64,000 nucleotides of DNA, taken from the NCBI RefSeq assembly GCF_041146395.1, contig NC_091010.1, forward strand, positions 53,960,001-54,024,000. Direction: 5' to 3'. Every line of letters starts with the position of its first letter. Position 1 is the first letter of the stretch. A program made the translations under genes and the position numbers. The notes under the pieces were generated by a model. The model was not told the DNA's origin. It worked only from the letters and a program-made list of their open reading frames with translations, and searched no databases. Source of the DNA: Eulemur rufifrons. Lineage: Eukaryota > Chordata > Mammalia > Primates > Lemuridae. This document shows, one piece after another, positions 1-12,334 of the stretch.

Positions 1-2160
1 AACAAATAGTTCCAAATTATGGTCCACGTTGTCTCAGCTCTTCTCAGCTCACGGTGGACTCTCAAGATAGGTCTGCATACTAGGGAACAAAACTTGAGGG
101 AACTTAAAAGAGTGAGAGCTGCGGCGGTTGAGATACCGCACTACACACTTACCAGTGACTCCTCTGGATAATGCTGTTGCCTTGCAAATGTGATCTTGGG
201 CGATAGACATGTGACCCATGAGCACATTCTAAGAATATGGCCATGAGAAAGAATTGTAGGCATTTCAGAGAACTAAAGGAGAGCGCAAACATCTCAGTGG
301 CTCAGCATGCCAGGTTGGTCTCTATCAGCGGATAGTGCTGTCATCTGAGGATATTAAGAAGAAGTGTAAATTCTGAATGTAGGGCAATGACAATGGGGAA
401 ACTGTTATGACCCAGGGCTTAAGCTTTATGTATGCTACGAGGACAAGCTAAAGGAAAAAGAAGAAAAGGGCAATTTTTTTTTGTTCTGGAAGTTTTTCTT
501 CTCTGTATGATAGTGAATATAAATTTAACCTCTAAAATGGAAAGATAAGGAAATAGAATATAATTGTATATGTATCGGGCACTGGAAAAGTTTATAGACA
601 AGCAGGAATTGCATCACATCTTCCTGGGATTTCTGTCTTTCAGAAATACTGTGATATCATATTTTTATGCAAAACAATATGGGTCCTGGTAGTGGTGGAC
701 TCAGTGAGGGAGGTGGTGGAGTGGCCTCAAGGATGATGGTTGAAGGTAACATCAGCACAGCCTCACTGTTCAATGACATTGGCTCCTTGTGTTTGTTTGC
801 GTATAAGCCAGAATTCAACCATCAGCATTACCCTGGACAATATTTCCCTGCTAGGAATGAAGGCAAATGAGATGCTTCACCCACAGATGCGCCAACAATG
901 GCAAAGGGAAAGCCTGGGGAGGGGTCAGTCTACACCATCCTCGGGAATGACGTCCTCTGCCTACAAGATCTCTGTGGCCCACTGCACAGTGACTACTGTT
1001 AATACTCGGAACTAAGGAGATTTACTTTTTTCTTTGTCCTGAAAAGAAATATATCTCCAGAAAGAGTAGAGAGGAAGTAACTATGCAGGAGATGGTGAAT
1101 GCATTGATTGTGCTTTTAAGGAGATCCAGCCTGCAATGCTGTAGGAACCTTTGCTTTTACAAATATAGAAACAGAGGCACCAGCTGTGCTTGGGTGTATA
1201 GATGCCTGAAGTGCTAAAAATGCTACTTAATAAGGAGACAGAATAGATCCAGGCATCTCCAACAGATTTACTTTGTTTTTATATTCTTGGGTTGGACTAT
1301 TTCAGTTACTTTCAACAGTTTGATTCAAAGACATATTATCCTGTTCAACCTTGGTGTGAGGCTTGCAAAAAGGTTGTAGCTAGAGATCAAACAGTGGTTA
1401 ACAGCTATACAACAGTAGAACATTGAGTAGAGTGACAAATTGAGAAGCTGAAGACATTGAGTAAATTAATGAATAGGGACTTGTTTTGACTTCTGCTGTG
1501 AATGGGTAACTCATTTATCTTATGTTTGGGTTAATTATAGAAATATATCCTAAATGGACTCCTGCTGTGAAATGATAAAATGCATAAGGCTAACACACAA
1601 ATGTGGGAACACTCACACATTTTAATTTAGTAGGAGACACTTATGGCTTTAATTAAGGCACATCATCTCACTGGTACCAAAGGATTGGCTTTGACCAATA
1701 AGACACGACTAAGGAATTTGTTCATTATTCTTCTCTGTTCTTGATTTAAGAGAGCCATTAGCCTCTGGCTGTGATGCTCATCTGTGACGCATTTGTCATT
1801 AGTCTTCATGTTTGAGGATGATGCAATTGATGGTGTTGCCATCCGTGTGAATAGAAGTAGCTGCAACACCTGGTGCATGGTCACTTCTTCTACCATGCTC
1901 TGTGGCCAGAGCTGCTGCTATAGAGGCTGTGTTGTGACCAACTTTGACTCCTATGACCCTCTGCACTCGTGGTGAACCCAAAACACTTATTCTGACTCAG
2001 CTACTCCATCCACACCTTCTACTCTCACATTATGCTGTCCTGGTTATTGCTTCAATGTCCCACTCATCCCCAGCTTTGCCTCCATGTTACAGGCATAGGG
2101 ATATCTTTAAGGCATCACTTGTCTTTTGACTGCTGCACATCCTTGGGCTGTTTGCATAGA
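1..2160. other. Unannotated intergenic or intronic DNA
   Basis: No repeat family or gene is recognised apart from a short repeated core at 255-294. Short open frames at 667-1015 and 1663-2129 lack recognisable motifs and overlap each other on both strands, so they look like chance frames. Confidence 0.4.
255..294 (+). repeat. Short dispersed repeat, copy A
   Basis: A core of about 40 bases recurs in the same orientation at 2201-2239. Both copies begin tgtaggcatttcag and end gcaaacatc, with a divergent middle. The sequence just upstream of each copy shares a weak attcta motif. This is probably an unnamed old repeat; LTR ends cannot be excluded. Confidence 0.4.
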
Positions 2161-2200
2161 AGTGCAATGAGTCAAACAACCACAGTTCATTCTAAAGGAC

Positions 2201-2239
2201 TGTAGGCATTTCAGGAAAAAATGAGGGAGAGCAAACATC
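2201..2239 (+). repeat. Short dispersed repeat, copy B
   Basis: Direct-orientation partner of the core at 255-294, about 1.95 kb away. It is preceded by a short attctaaagg stretch partly matching the sequence upstream of copy A. Confidence 0.4.
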
Positions 2240-2421
2240 ACAATAGTTCCATATCCTACACTGGTAAGGTAGCTCAGTGCCTTTCCACTGGCTGGAAGAA
2301 GGCTGAAAATTAAACCTGTAACCCACCTTTCATAAGTAGGAAAAACCTTTATATCAGTCCTTCCTGGAATGAGGTGAAGTATTAAATAAATAAACTTTCT
2401 GGGTCAAAAAGTTGGGAGTTG

Positions 2422-2510
2422 TATGATAATTAAATGCTATAAACACATACAAAACATCTAGAATCACATCTGGCACACAATAAGTGTTCATCAAATATTT
2501 GCTTTTATGT
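2422..2510 (+). repeat. MIR/L2-type 3' tail
   Basis: Carries the characteristic SINE/LINE tail with a ctggcacacaataagtgttc core followed by a caaatattt run, as in MIR and L2 3' ends. Only the 3' portion is visible. Confidence 0.45.
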
Positions 2511-2579
2511 TTATTATTATTAATATTAATGTGTATGTCTTTGTAGACATACATATGAAGACATAAAATGACCTTCAAT

Positions 2580-3385
2580 TACAGAATTTGGGACAACATT
2601 GTCTTGGCTGAGGGATTGTCCTAAACAGAATAAAATACACAGTAATTGAGTTGAGTTGTGCCCAAGTGGCTCTCTCTAGAGGGATGTCCTGGGCAGCATG
2701 AAAGAGCAGGTTTAAGACCCTCAGGAAGCCCACTGGGGTCCAGGGAGGGTGAAGAGGGCATTAGAGGGAGGGGGAGTAATAGTGAAAGGGAAACTTTATC
2801 CATTTTAGTTTTGCAGCACTACATGAATGCAACATTAGAGAGAGGACAGGAGGGCGAGGAAATGAATCCTTTTCCTCAGATAGTCCATGGCACTGGAATG
2901 TTGTCCTTAGAGCTAAGGAAAGAGGATGCAGACATGGTTGGGACTAAGTTGTGGTTCTCACTACTTCTGACCTTGTGGGTCTACTCCTCTGAGCTCCAAG
3001 AGCTGCATCAGTCTCCCTAAGGTGATCTGCTTGGGGGAAGCCAAGAACCACATTGATTTGGAGAGTTCATGAGACTTATTGGTCCCGTCTACTCCAAAAT
3101 TCACTTTTATGTAGGGCTGTCTCAAGACACAACAGTCAGGGAGTGGTCAAACCCTTCTCCAACTCACATTTCTTTCACTGTGCTCAGTGTCACCAGCTCA
3201 CCTCTGCCTACTATTACTAGCTCTTGGGCATCACTATTGGTTTTAGATCCTAGTCCCAGGCCATACAAGGTGCTCTTTCCTACAAGTTTCCTAAGAAAAC
3301 TACAGCCTTCTTTAAAAAGTTGATTCCAAAACTCCTTCAAGGGGCTTACAATGAATCTCATACAGGAGGAATATGCCTACAACTT
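2580..3385. other. Unannotated DNA
   Basis: No recognised repeat or gene. An open frame at 2658-3020 has no recognisable domain and overlaps an opposing frame, so it is not called. Confidence 0.35.
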
Positions 3386-3387
3386 AA

Positions 3388-3485
3388 TAATAATAATATT
3401 TAACATTTATTGAACACATTCCAAGTGACGGGGCCTGTGCTAAGCACTTCCCAGGCTTTATCCCATTTAATTCTCATAATTACCC
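3388..3485 (-). repeat. MIR SINE fragment
   Basis: Shows the reverse-complement MIR pattern: tttattgaacac, gcctgtgctaagcactt and then catttaattctcataat. Ancient tRNA-derived SINE, here reduced to its 3' half. Confidence 0.7.
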
Positions 3486-3489
3486 TCTC

Positions 3490-5230
3490 CAGCCCTTCTG
3501 GAAATAGATTACACAAAACCACCTCTAAAAATTCCTAAAATCCCAACGTTCCCCAACTCAACTACTTCTTGTAACTATTTTTTCTCCATTTTCCCATGAG
3601 TATCCTCGACTCTTCCCCACCTCAAGGGGAATAGTTCACACTGCAGACATACCGTGTAAGTTCAAGAAAATCATAGTACCCTTGTAAACAAGCAAAGGAG
3701 AAAACAGAAATTTTGAAAGCACCCAACCCAGACTTCAACTCTGTGCTGTAATTGTAGATTTCCCAAAATTGGCAGGGAGGAGAAGAGTGAGAGAATGATA
3801 AAGTAGCCTATGGTCTATGCCACCCCAAATGAAAGAAGGTCTCATGAAATTACTATGTGGAGGAACTCAGCTTGCTCCTTCAATAAATTCCTATTTCTGT
3901 TTCTAAAGGTCACGCAAGTGTATATTCATCCCATAAATGTTTCTCTTATTACATTCCCTTCTGGAAATGCTCATCAACTCTACACATGCAAAGACCATTT
4001 AGCAGAATGCCAACATCAGCTTTGGAGTTTGTAATTTTAAAAAGTAACAACTAAGAACTGCTATGACTCATAAAATATGCAATAAGGGGTTTTGAGTAAG
4101 ATTGAAAAATAGGAAAATCTGTGCTCCCAGCAGGCAAAATATTCCTGACATTTTTAATAATAATGAAACATAAGACCTCCTTAAGGCAAAACTGAAATCC
4201 ATTTTGCATGTGAGAAAAAATAGGTTCCATTTAATTTGTTTAGTTTTCTTTGTTAGGCTTTATGTTTCTTATTGAAAAGTTTGAGGATATGAAAAATATA
4301 ATAAATGTCTCAGTGGTTGAGCGGAAGTGTGGAACAGGTAGTCAGTTCTTCTAATCAGATCAAGGAAAGTAAGAAGTATTTATGCAAGAAATAATCCCCC
4401 CAACACTTTTCTTCACAAATTCAATTTTGTTTTACTTTCAGAAGAACAAAAGGAAAACAAAATATAGGCTTGATTGACTTTATTTATACAATCTCTAATA
4501 TCCTGGCAGTGCAAATGTTGAAAGGCATAGCTGATTTTACATCCTAACTGGTGAAGTTTGCCTAATTCACATCAGAGAGGAAGAAAGGGAGAAAGAAAGA
4601 TGAGTGAGAGAAGAAAATAACAGAGGTGAGACATTTAAACTGTCAATGTAGAAGGTGGAATGCATGTTGTAATATTCCTTTTGTTTGTTTTTTTCCCCCA
4701 AGCCATGAGATAATAGAGAGTATGAAACGTCCCACCAACTGCTGAGTCAGCTACAAATAACAGAAGACGTCCAGCCAGAGAGGGAGAGCTGTCTTAATTC
4801 CCCAACCAGCTGCCACCATCACAAGAGCACTGGGAGACAGAAGGCCCAGGACCAGTCCTGGCCCCAAGCAAGCTGTGATTGTGCGACAATGGCAAACATG
4901 GAGTAGAGAGAAAGAGGATGAGCTAAAGTTAGAAAAATCTTAATCCTTAGCTAAATCTCAGGCTTTTTCCTTTTTTTTCCCCCCTATATAAAACAGTTTC
5001 TGAAAATGGAGAAAATAATTCTGCCACAGAGCCCCATGACAGGTAAGAATGACCTGCTCCTACATATCTGCCCTCTAGGCTTCCGAGAAGCTCTCAGAAG
5101 TAAACTAAGTAAGAATCAAAGAGCCAGCAATACCAGACTAGCTTAGACGTCCACAATATGGCTGTAACAAATAACAAATGGACATGCTGCCAGTGGAAAA
5201 GACAGCAATGATCTGTGCTTACTGGCATGG
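3490..5230. other. Unannotated AT-rich DNA
   Basis: No repeat or gene recognised. A TATA-like string follows a pyrimidine run near 4965-4995, but no transcript features follow it. Confidence 0.35.
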
Positions 5231-5249
5231 AGAGATGCTCATTCCACAT

Positions 5250-5460
5250 ACTGTTAATTGATAAAATAATAGGTAAAAAAAAAATTAAATTAATACTATA
5301 ATGGCATGGCATTGGTTTAAAATGTACAATGCAAATTTTAAAAGTCTGGAAGGAAAAACAACAGTGTTAGTGATGTTTATCTCTATGTGATGAGTGTGGT
5401 GATATTTTAAATCTATAACGTCTTGTAACAGTAAAAACAGGTCTCTTATGTAATTACAAA
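5250..5460 (+). repeat. Possible old L1 3' UTR fragment
   Basis: The aaaagtctggaaggaaaaac motif followed by a gttatctctatgtgatgag-like segment resembles old L1M 3' UTR sequence. The match is weak and by eye only. Confidence 0.25.
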
Positions 5461-5464
5461 AACA

Positions 5465-7400
5465 AAGGATGGTCTATAAAGACATTTTCTAAATATGTCC
5501 TGTCCTCTCCCACCATCCCATCCCCAAAGTCTTGTAAATATTGTTCTAGATTGAGGAAATGAACAAAAGCTACAGATTCCTGAGCAGGAAAGGGTTACAA
5601 TAAGAACAGCAGGCAGCCTGAGTGATGAATCTGGATCTCAGAAGGCAGAGGAGGCCACAGAACAGCAGCTCCCTGGGTATTCCCAGAAATAGTGAGGAAG
5701 GCTTTTGACTCCTAAAACCCATAGACTGCTATATGTATTTTCTAGGGGAGGGCACATGTTCAAAGTCATCTGCCTGGACCTCAGTGGCTTTTTTCTCACA
5801 CACCCTCAGTTAGGTGCTTGGGGACCTACATATCATTTGATTATAAGTGTGGGCTTTCTGGAAAGAGATGAGGGATTCTGGGAAAGGGGAATTGGTTTGC
5901 TTACAAGGGCCACCTAAGAGAATTAGTCGCACCAATCCTCACCTCTGGCTGTGTCATACACAGAGGACGTGTTTGTCTCTTGCCAAGCCATATGCAGAGA
6001 GAACAGCTGCTCACAGTGGCACTCTCAGAAGCACAGCCTGTACACACTCTGGGCTTTCAGTCCCTGAGAAGCTCACGTACCTTGAGTTTAGAGTTTAACT
6101 TTTTGGTGAATCTGCTTTAATCCAATTTTATTGAAATCAGGCAAGAAGAGAAATACACAAACCTATGATATATGTTCCTGTTTCCAAGTAGTGCTTTAGT
6201 TTACAGTTTCTCTTCAGGACATTGCTTTCTCTTCAAAGTACACATTTATTCATTTATTCGAGTCTCCAGGCAGGTGATTGCCAAGGCCAAGGCCTCTGCA
6301 GGGAAGAACATCACTGTGAGTGGAAAAAAAAAAAAATCCAAGGGGTTTTGGATATGCTTGTTAGTTATACAGATTTGGGGTTTTCTAAATAAAGGATTGC
6401 AATGTCATGGCAATAAACTAGCAATAGAAAAGCACCTTCATGTCTGTAATTGGAGAAAGGGGAGCTGGAGGGATTTAGACATGATCTTAACATGGATCAG
6501 TCCATCACTGCAGAAGGAAACTAAGAAGAAGTGCACATTTTTATTCAAATCACCTAACAAAAATCTCACTCAGTTCCTGGTCCTGGGACCCGGTCCTGGT
6601 CCCTAATTTATTTTTATTACATTTGGTGATAGGGAAACTCACTTCCACACTGACAGCTCTCAAGGCAGCTGTGGTTTGCTGTGTGCATACAAACAAACGC
6701 CTGGCTAAATTGCTCAGCAAATCCATCACTCTTCAGAACCAGTGGGAGTACTCCCCAGGGAGACAGGGAGAGCAGAATCATTGTGTTGCACCCTGTCAAG
6801 TCAACATCATCAAGAGTCAGAAACTGCCTTTAAGTGAAAGTGCAGGGGGGAGGGGAGCTCTCTGGAGATGGAGCGCAGGGGGTGGTAACGAGCTGGCAGC
6901 CCCCGTTTCATTTCAGGTCTCCATTTCTCCAGCCCCACCTTGTCCTATCTCCACATCCTCACCTGCATGTCTCAACTGCATGTCAGGGATTTAATAATAC
7001 AGATCAACTGTAATTTTCTGAAAGGAACTCTGTTTTTATTTTGCGCCTCCAGCAGTCTTTCTAACCCTATCCTTGTACATAAATTGGTCAAGATACCTTT
7101 TGAGACTGTAAACCAGGTGCACTGTGAATTTAGATTGCACTGCAGTAGCCAGGAACTCCACAACAAGCACAGACTGCCTCCTTTATGTCGGTTGGAATCC
7201 CATCTGTTTTTCAAGGAACACCTGTTCCATGTAGACTCCCCTGAACCCCTCACCTCACAGAGACTGTGAACTTTTTATTTCTTAGAGTACAAATAATAGT
7301 ACCTTTATTCAGACACATCTTAAATTGCCTTGTATTATTGTCACCATCTTATGAGTATATATAATTTGTCCTATCAAGGCATATATTTGTCCCATCTTCT
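5465..7400. other. Unannotated DNA
   Basis: No confident repeat or gene. The longest frame (6172-6606) runs through an A-rich tract coding a lysine run and ends in a short repeated cctggtcctggg stretch. It shows no domain and is not called. Confidence 0.35.
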
Positions 7401-7401
7401 C

Positions 7402-7775
7402 CTTTTTTTTTTTTTTTAATTTCAGAATATTACGGGGGTATAAATGTTTTGGTTATATGAATTGCTTTTGTGCCATTTGTGTCAAAGTTATAAGTGTGCC
7501 CATAACCAAGATAGCGTGCATTGTACCCCTTAGGTGTGAATGTACCTGTTCCCTCCTCTCCCCTCCCACCTGCTTGGTTTCCACAGAGGTTTACTACCAT
7601 ATGTGCACATGAGTGTTGATTGATTAGTTCCAGTTTAATAGTGAGTACATGTGGTGTTTGTTTTTCCATTCTTGCAATACTTCACTTAGAAGAATGGTCT
7701 CCAGTTCCATCCAAGTTGTTATAAAGGGTATTACTTAACCATATTTTTAGGGCTGAGTAGTATTCCATAACCTCC
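7402..7775 (-). mobile_element. 5'-truncated L1 3' end
   Basis: Begins on the plus strand with a T-run (the poly-A tail of a minus-strand insertion), then L1 3' UTR, and ends with the reverse complement of the L1 ORF2 terminus (ggctgagtagtattccat). It shares a gtgagtacatgtggtg block with the insertion at 44853-45254. Only the last few hundred bases were inserted, as is usual for L1. No clear target-site duplication was found. Confidence 0.8.
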
Positions 7776-7794
7776 ATGAGGATATAAGACCAGG

Positions 7795-8066
7795 CCAGGT
7801 ATGGTGGCTCATGCCTGTAAGCCCAGCACATTGGAAGGCTGAGGCAAAAAGATCACTTGAGCCCAGAAGTTCAAGACCAGCCTGGGCAACATAGCAAGAC
7901 CCCACTGGGCATGTTGGTACATGCCTGTAGTCCCAGCTACTGAGGAGGCTGAGACAGGAGGATTGCTTGGGTTCAGGAATTTGAGGTTACAGTGAGCTAT
8001 GATTGAGCCACTGTACTCCATTCATCCTGGGCAATAGAGTGAGACCTGTCTCTAAAAGAAAAAAAA
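7795..8066 (+). mobile_element. Old dimeric Alu SINE (AluJ-like)
   Basis: Starts ggccaggtatggtggctca, has A/B-box regions, the gagcccagaagttcaagacc motif and a right monomer ending in a gagacctgtctct motif plus A-rich tail. The usual A-rich linker between monomers is largely missing. Such Alus derive from 7SL RNA and are primate-specific. Several substitutions indicate an old copy. Confidence 0.9.
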
Positions 8067-8069
8067 AAT

Positions 8070-9845
8070 CCTTGTCTTAAGAACAACTAGCATCTGCATA
8101 ATATTGTACAGTTCCAAAGCCACATCTCATTGGCCTCTATCCCCTTAAAATTCTATCAGTAAATGTGTTATCTTCACCCATTCCAATGAAAAGTTCAAAA
8201 AAGTCTATTGGAAAAGAAAAATAAAAGCAGATTAAATCATAATGTGTCTGAAGAGAAGCTCAGATGTGTGCTTATAAATCTGTCTATGCTTCCAACATGA
8301 AAGAACATTCAATCTGTTTCACTTCAAATGCTCTTGTTCACTTTAATTTTGTTCCTAGAGAAAGAAAGGCCCATGGGGACTGGGGAAGTTGGCTTATGTA
8401 ATATCCAATTTTTCAGGCTCCATGTAAAAAATGTCTCTGAATTGATTCAGGGCAGAATCTTACTTTTACAGGGCAGAGAGTGGAAAAATCAGCAAAGGAG
8501 GTGACATATGCTAATTCATTAGAGTTCGGCAGGCTCTCTTTAGAAAAAAACAAATAAAAATCTCAGTATCTAAATCTTGAGAACTTTTCTCTAGGAGTTC
8601 TTTGCAAAGAAGTCATTATATTTTATAAAACTTTAGAGTACCACAATTACCCTGTCATGCTTGGGGATAAAAGGTTTTGCTCCCTACCTGTCTATTGGAA
8701 TGACTTTAAAATCTTGTTTTTAAGGAGGGTTCAATTGGTTCCACATTGGAAACATTTTGTTTTGGGGTGATAAAGATGCCATTAACCTGCACCTGAATTT
8801 GTTCTGAACAGAGACATTGAGGATGTTCCTCCCCAAAAAGAAGCAAATACCATAATTTACCATCATTAACCAAGTAAATGATGGATTTTAGCTCAGACAC
8901 AGTGTTAGCAATCAAGTGAAAATAGCCCTAGGTTGTTCATTTAATTCCAAACAGAGGGAAGATACATTTAATAAACTCACTTCTACCACTTCATTGAAAT
9001 TTTTCTGAAAGGGTATAGCTTTCTTTGCATTTTGGTAGAAGCCACTTCAAGCCCTACTAGAGTTTGACTCTTGGAGGAAAGAGAAGGACACCCTGCACTG
9101 TGGAGGAGGGATGGAGAGAGGAAGATCTCCCATGGAACACTGGTCTGAACTGCAGAAGCAAAGAACACAGGGCAGACAAGGTTGCAATTATTTCAGCCCA
9201 GTTCCTGCAGGAACTCAGTGCATTCTGACTGCTACCCATACCCAGAATCCATATTATTTACCACCCAGATCACCTGAGTGGTGACCACACTCACCCAATT
9301 ACCTGGCAAATTCCATGTGTCAGAATTGAGCAGATCTTCAAAAGAAAGGATAATGATCATCACAAACTCTTGAACATTTAGTAGTGTCAGAAACTCCAAG
9401 TATTTTACATGAATTTAATTTTGTGATGGATATTGTGGTGCGCCACCAAGAACCCCCTTCTTCAGGACTGAGGGACTTAGTCCCCCAGCTGCTGGGAGTG
9501 TCAGTGACTGATGGCTCTCTGGTAATTTATCTTGGCCAGAGTGAGCTGCCTCACCAAGGTCATGTTCCCTCCACAGGGACAGCCTTCATCTAGTGACTGC
9601 CTAATGCAGAGTGCAAAAGCCCAGCCCCCTTTGCCTCAACGAGAGACAACTCTGAAAGGACATCCTAGTTTCAGAGGTCCTTATAGGACCAGCTAAGTAC
9701 TCTATTGTTGTCTCCTTGACATTCAACTTCCTCTTCTACCCAATCCCGCGTTCCTCACCTCTCACGGGTGTTGTTCCTAAAAATATTCCCCAATAATGTT
9801 GTTACATGAAAATCTGAGAGTTTTAAAGTCTATATCCTGGGTTAG
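8070..9845. other. Unannotated DNA
   Basis: No repeat or gene recognised. Frames at 8706-8915, 8983-9239 and 9384-9593 are short and without motifs. Confidence 0.35.
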
Positions 9846-9849
9846 CCAA

Positions 9850-10350
9850 CCTACGATTGTTGAGACCAGAAGTGATCCAGGGAGCAGACTCTAAAATGAA
9901 ATGTTGGCACTGGATTACTAACAGCAGAGTGGCAATGAGACCCCATCAGTGCAGTAGGTGGAGCAATGGGGGCCCTGGCATGCGGGTGCAGTGCCACTGT
10001 GAAGTTTGCACCAGTGGTGAATGGGGTCCCACCCCACGGGATGCACTGGTGGGTGCAGTATCTCACACATTTGAGAGTTTCATGGGAAATAGTAATTATA
10101 AGAACTTTGGATTCAAAGAGCTGTTAATGGGTACCATGTTTGTACTGGAGAAGAACAATGGATGACGAGGGGGAAATGTGAAAGCCAGAGGGCCTTCTTG
10201 GCAGCACAGAAAGAAACTCTCATCTCCTGCAACCACAGGGCAGAAAAACAAAGCATCAGGCACAGGACTTAATTATGGGAGTATCAGAGATTCAGATAGT
10301 AAGGACCAGGTAGAAACCTCTTAAACGACTCTCCCCACAACCAAAATAGT
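9850..10350 (-). repeat. Possible continuation of an endogenous retroviral relic
   Basis: This stretch abuts the pol relic at 10354-10740 and has moderately long but unrecognisable frames on both strands. Association with the provirus is inference from adjacency; no LTR boundary, primer-binding site or polypurine tract was found. Confidence 0.2.
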
Positions 10351-10353
10351 AAA

Positions 10354-10740
10354 TCAAAACCTGTATCTCATCATGAGAAGAATGACAGAGATTAGCACTA
10401 TCCTTAAAGTCCTAAGGAATGTATGGTCCTTCCTAATATCTCTGGAGACAAATTTATTTATTAGATCAACAAACACATACCATGGAACCGAGGCTATGTT
10501 CATTTGCTCTAGCAAAGAAACTACAACTGTCACATCAGCTGCAACTGGGGCTATGACCTGGCTTAGTTTGTGATGGTCCACTGTCATCTTCCAGGATCCA
10601 TCTGGGTTTTTTAGGGGCCAGACATAACCCACATGCTCTATGCTGCTTCCTAGACAATAAGTCATAACTCGACAGTGTCTGTAATTCCTCCTTCAGAGCC
10701 TAAGCCTTAGAATGACTCATGGGAAGGCTCTCTTCCTTTC
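10354..10740 (-). pseudogene. Endogenous retrovirus pol (reverse transcriptase) relic
   Basis: The minus-strand translation of 10354-10665 contains a short retroviral reverse-transcriptase signature: PLKNPDGSW near residues 17-25, MTVDHHKLSQV just after, and the FVDLINKF segment near residue 65, which sits where RT motif A with its first catalytic aspartate is expected. The layout resembles class III (ERV-L-like) pol, but I am not certain of the class. The N-terminal side is shifted into another frame above 10665. The C-terminal part loses similarity after motif A, so the catalytic YxDD box is absent. A decayed fragment, not functional. Confidence 0.6.
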
Positions 10741-10824
10741 CTTTGTCACTTGTCTGTTGTTATTATTACCATAATATAATAATAAATGTCTCTTCTTGTC
10801 CTTTGGGCAGCATAAGGAGCAAGT

Positions 10825-11045
10825 GCACACAGTGGTTAGAGCAGTGGCTCCAGAATCAAACATACCAGGGTTTGATTCCCTGCTCAGATTTTTAATAGCT
10901 GGTTTAATTGCACAATTTAGTTAACCTTTCTAAGAAAGTTTCCTGTTCCACAAAGTGGTAATAAATTGGCCATTTCCTAACGTTGTCTGAGGATTGCTTG
11001 GAAAGTGATCATCACAGAGCCAAGTAAACATTTCCAAATAAAGTC
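10825..11045 (+). repeat. MIR SINE
   Basis: Near full-length MIR: acagtggttagagcagtgg, a tRNA-like ggtttgattccctgctc B-box region, a splice-like taacctttct stretch, and a tail around gtgatcatcacagagccaag. Confidence 0.8.
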
Positions 11046-11279
11046 TTACTATAATGATTATGTTTATAACAATTATTATAAGGAATTCTTTGAGTTTCTC
11101 TCAGGTGATTTGTGTGGAGCATTGGTGAATGTTAACTGTAGATGTTGAGTGGTTTAGAGAACTCCATATTTGTTGTAAATCTCTGAATAAAGGGGCTGAC
11201 AAACCAAAGTCACGTGATTACTGTGGTTATATTCCCCAACCAAAAATGGAGCATATGTTCCAATAAAGACTATTTTTCT

Positions 11280-11346
11280 AATTCTTACTATGTCTTTATG
11301 TATACCTATATGTATACTATATAGATACATCTATATCTATATAATG
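11280..11346. repeat. AT-rich low-complexity tract
   Basis: Imperfect tatatctata-type simple repeat with scattered gtatac interruptions. Confidence 0.6.
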
Positions 11347-11349
11347 GCT

Positions 11350-11885
11350 TACCAACCATTAAAAATAAAAATAGGTATAGTTCTTAGTAATATTTCTTCA
11401 CAATGATGGTTTTTACTGAACCATTATTAAAAAGAAGAAAATCACACAATGGGGGCTGTCTGGGAACCTCCAGGACACCCAGTCACCTTCCCTACAAAGC
11501 GGAGCACCTGGAAGGGAGAGACCAGCCCCTGGAGTCAAAGCACTCAAGCCCCACTTCGTGTGAAATGCGTTGCTCTCTGTCTCAAGGGCAGAAACACTCT
11601 TCCTTCTCCCCCACCCTTCCATACTTAATTAATGCTTCATTTGCCAATGGCATTGTTATTTTTCTGGATCAATGGCTTCAGTGGCTGTCAGAGAGATTTC
11701 TGGGCCAAGGCATTATTTCCCATTTATCTCTTTCCCACTCTCGTTTACTCTATAGTGGTTATAAATTTTGATTCTTTTAAATTAACTTTCATCAGTGATT
11801 CTGCACTAGAGGCAGTTGTTTCTGGGGCAATAGGAAGAATTTTGAACGCACTAGGGGCTCTTGCATAAGCTCTCCTGGGGGAGGT
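11350..11885. other. Unannotated DNA
   Basis: Overlapping frames on both strands between 11403 and 11868 have no recognisable motif and are not called. Confidence 0.35.
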
Positions 11886-11887
11886 CA

Positions 11888-12090
11888 CAGCTCTGTCTCT
11901 GGCTGATTGGCATTCAAATTTTGGCTTCCCACTTTTAAGCTGTTTGGCTTTGAGAAAGTCATCTTTCTGAACCTCAGTATATTCATCTGTGAATTGATAA
12001 TAATAAAACAATAACATCTACTTTATAGAGCTGTTGTGAGGATTAAATATGTTGACCTGTAACAAACTGGCACCACGTATGCAGTTAACG
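11888..12090 (+). repeat. MIR SINE
   Basis: Contains the MIR core ctgtttggctttgagaaagt, aacctcagtatattcatctg and a gttgtgaggattaaatatg tail, all in MIR order on the plus strand. Confidence 0.8.
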
Positions 12091-12154
12091 AAAGTTAGCT
12101 TTTACCCTCTGGTCCATCTGTGTAGATCTACTTTGCCCCTTTTAAATATTGTGA

Positions 12155-12330
12155 AGGTTATTTTCCCCTCCTTCTTGCTACTGTGAACAGCACTGCAATA
12201 AACATTTCTGTGAATATATATTTCTCTTTACACTTATCCAGTTTTTTGTATGTTATTAGAACTGAACTTTCTGAATCAAAAAACATGCATTGTTCTCACT
12301 GCATTTTAAATCATTACTAAAGGCTAAAAG
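12155..12330 (-). repeat. L1 ORF2/3' end scrap
   Basis: The plus strand reads actgtgaacagcactgcaat followed by aaacatttctgtg, the reverse complement of the conserved C-terminal region of L1 ORF2. Short and decayed. Confidence 0.45.
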
Positions 12331-12334
12331 GAAT

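Noticed and set aside
4975..4995. TATA-like sequence
   Set aside because: No start site, exon or frame follows it; such strings are common in AT-rich DNA.
6172..6606. A 144-codon open frame
   Set aside because: It crosses an A-rich tract producing a lysine run and ends in a short repeated cctggtcctggg stretch; no domain, and codon use is not coding-like.
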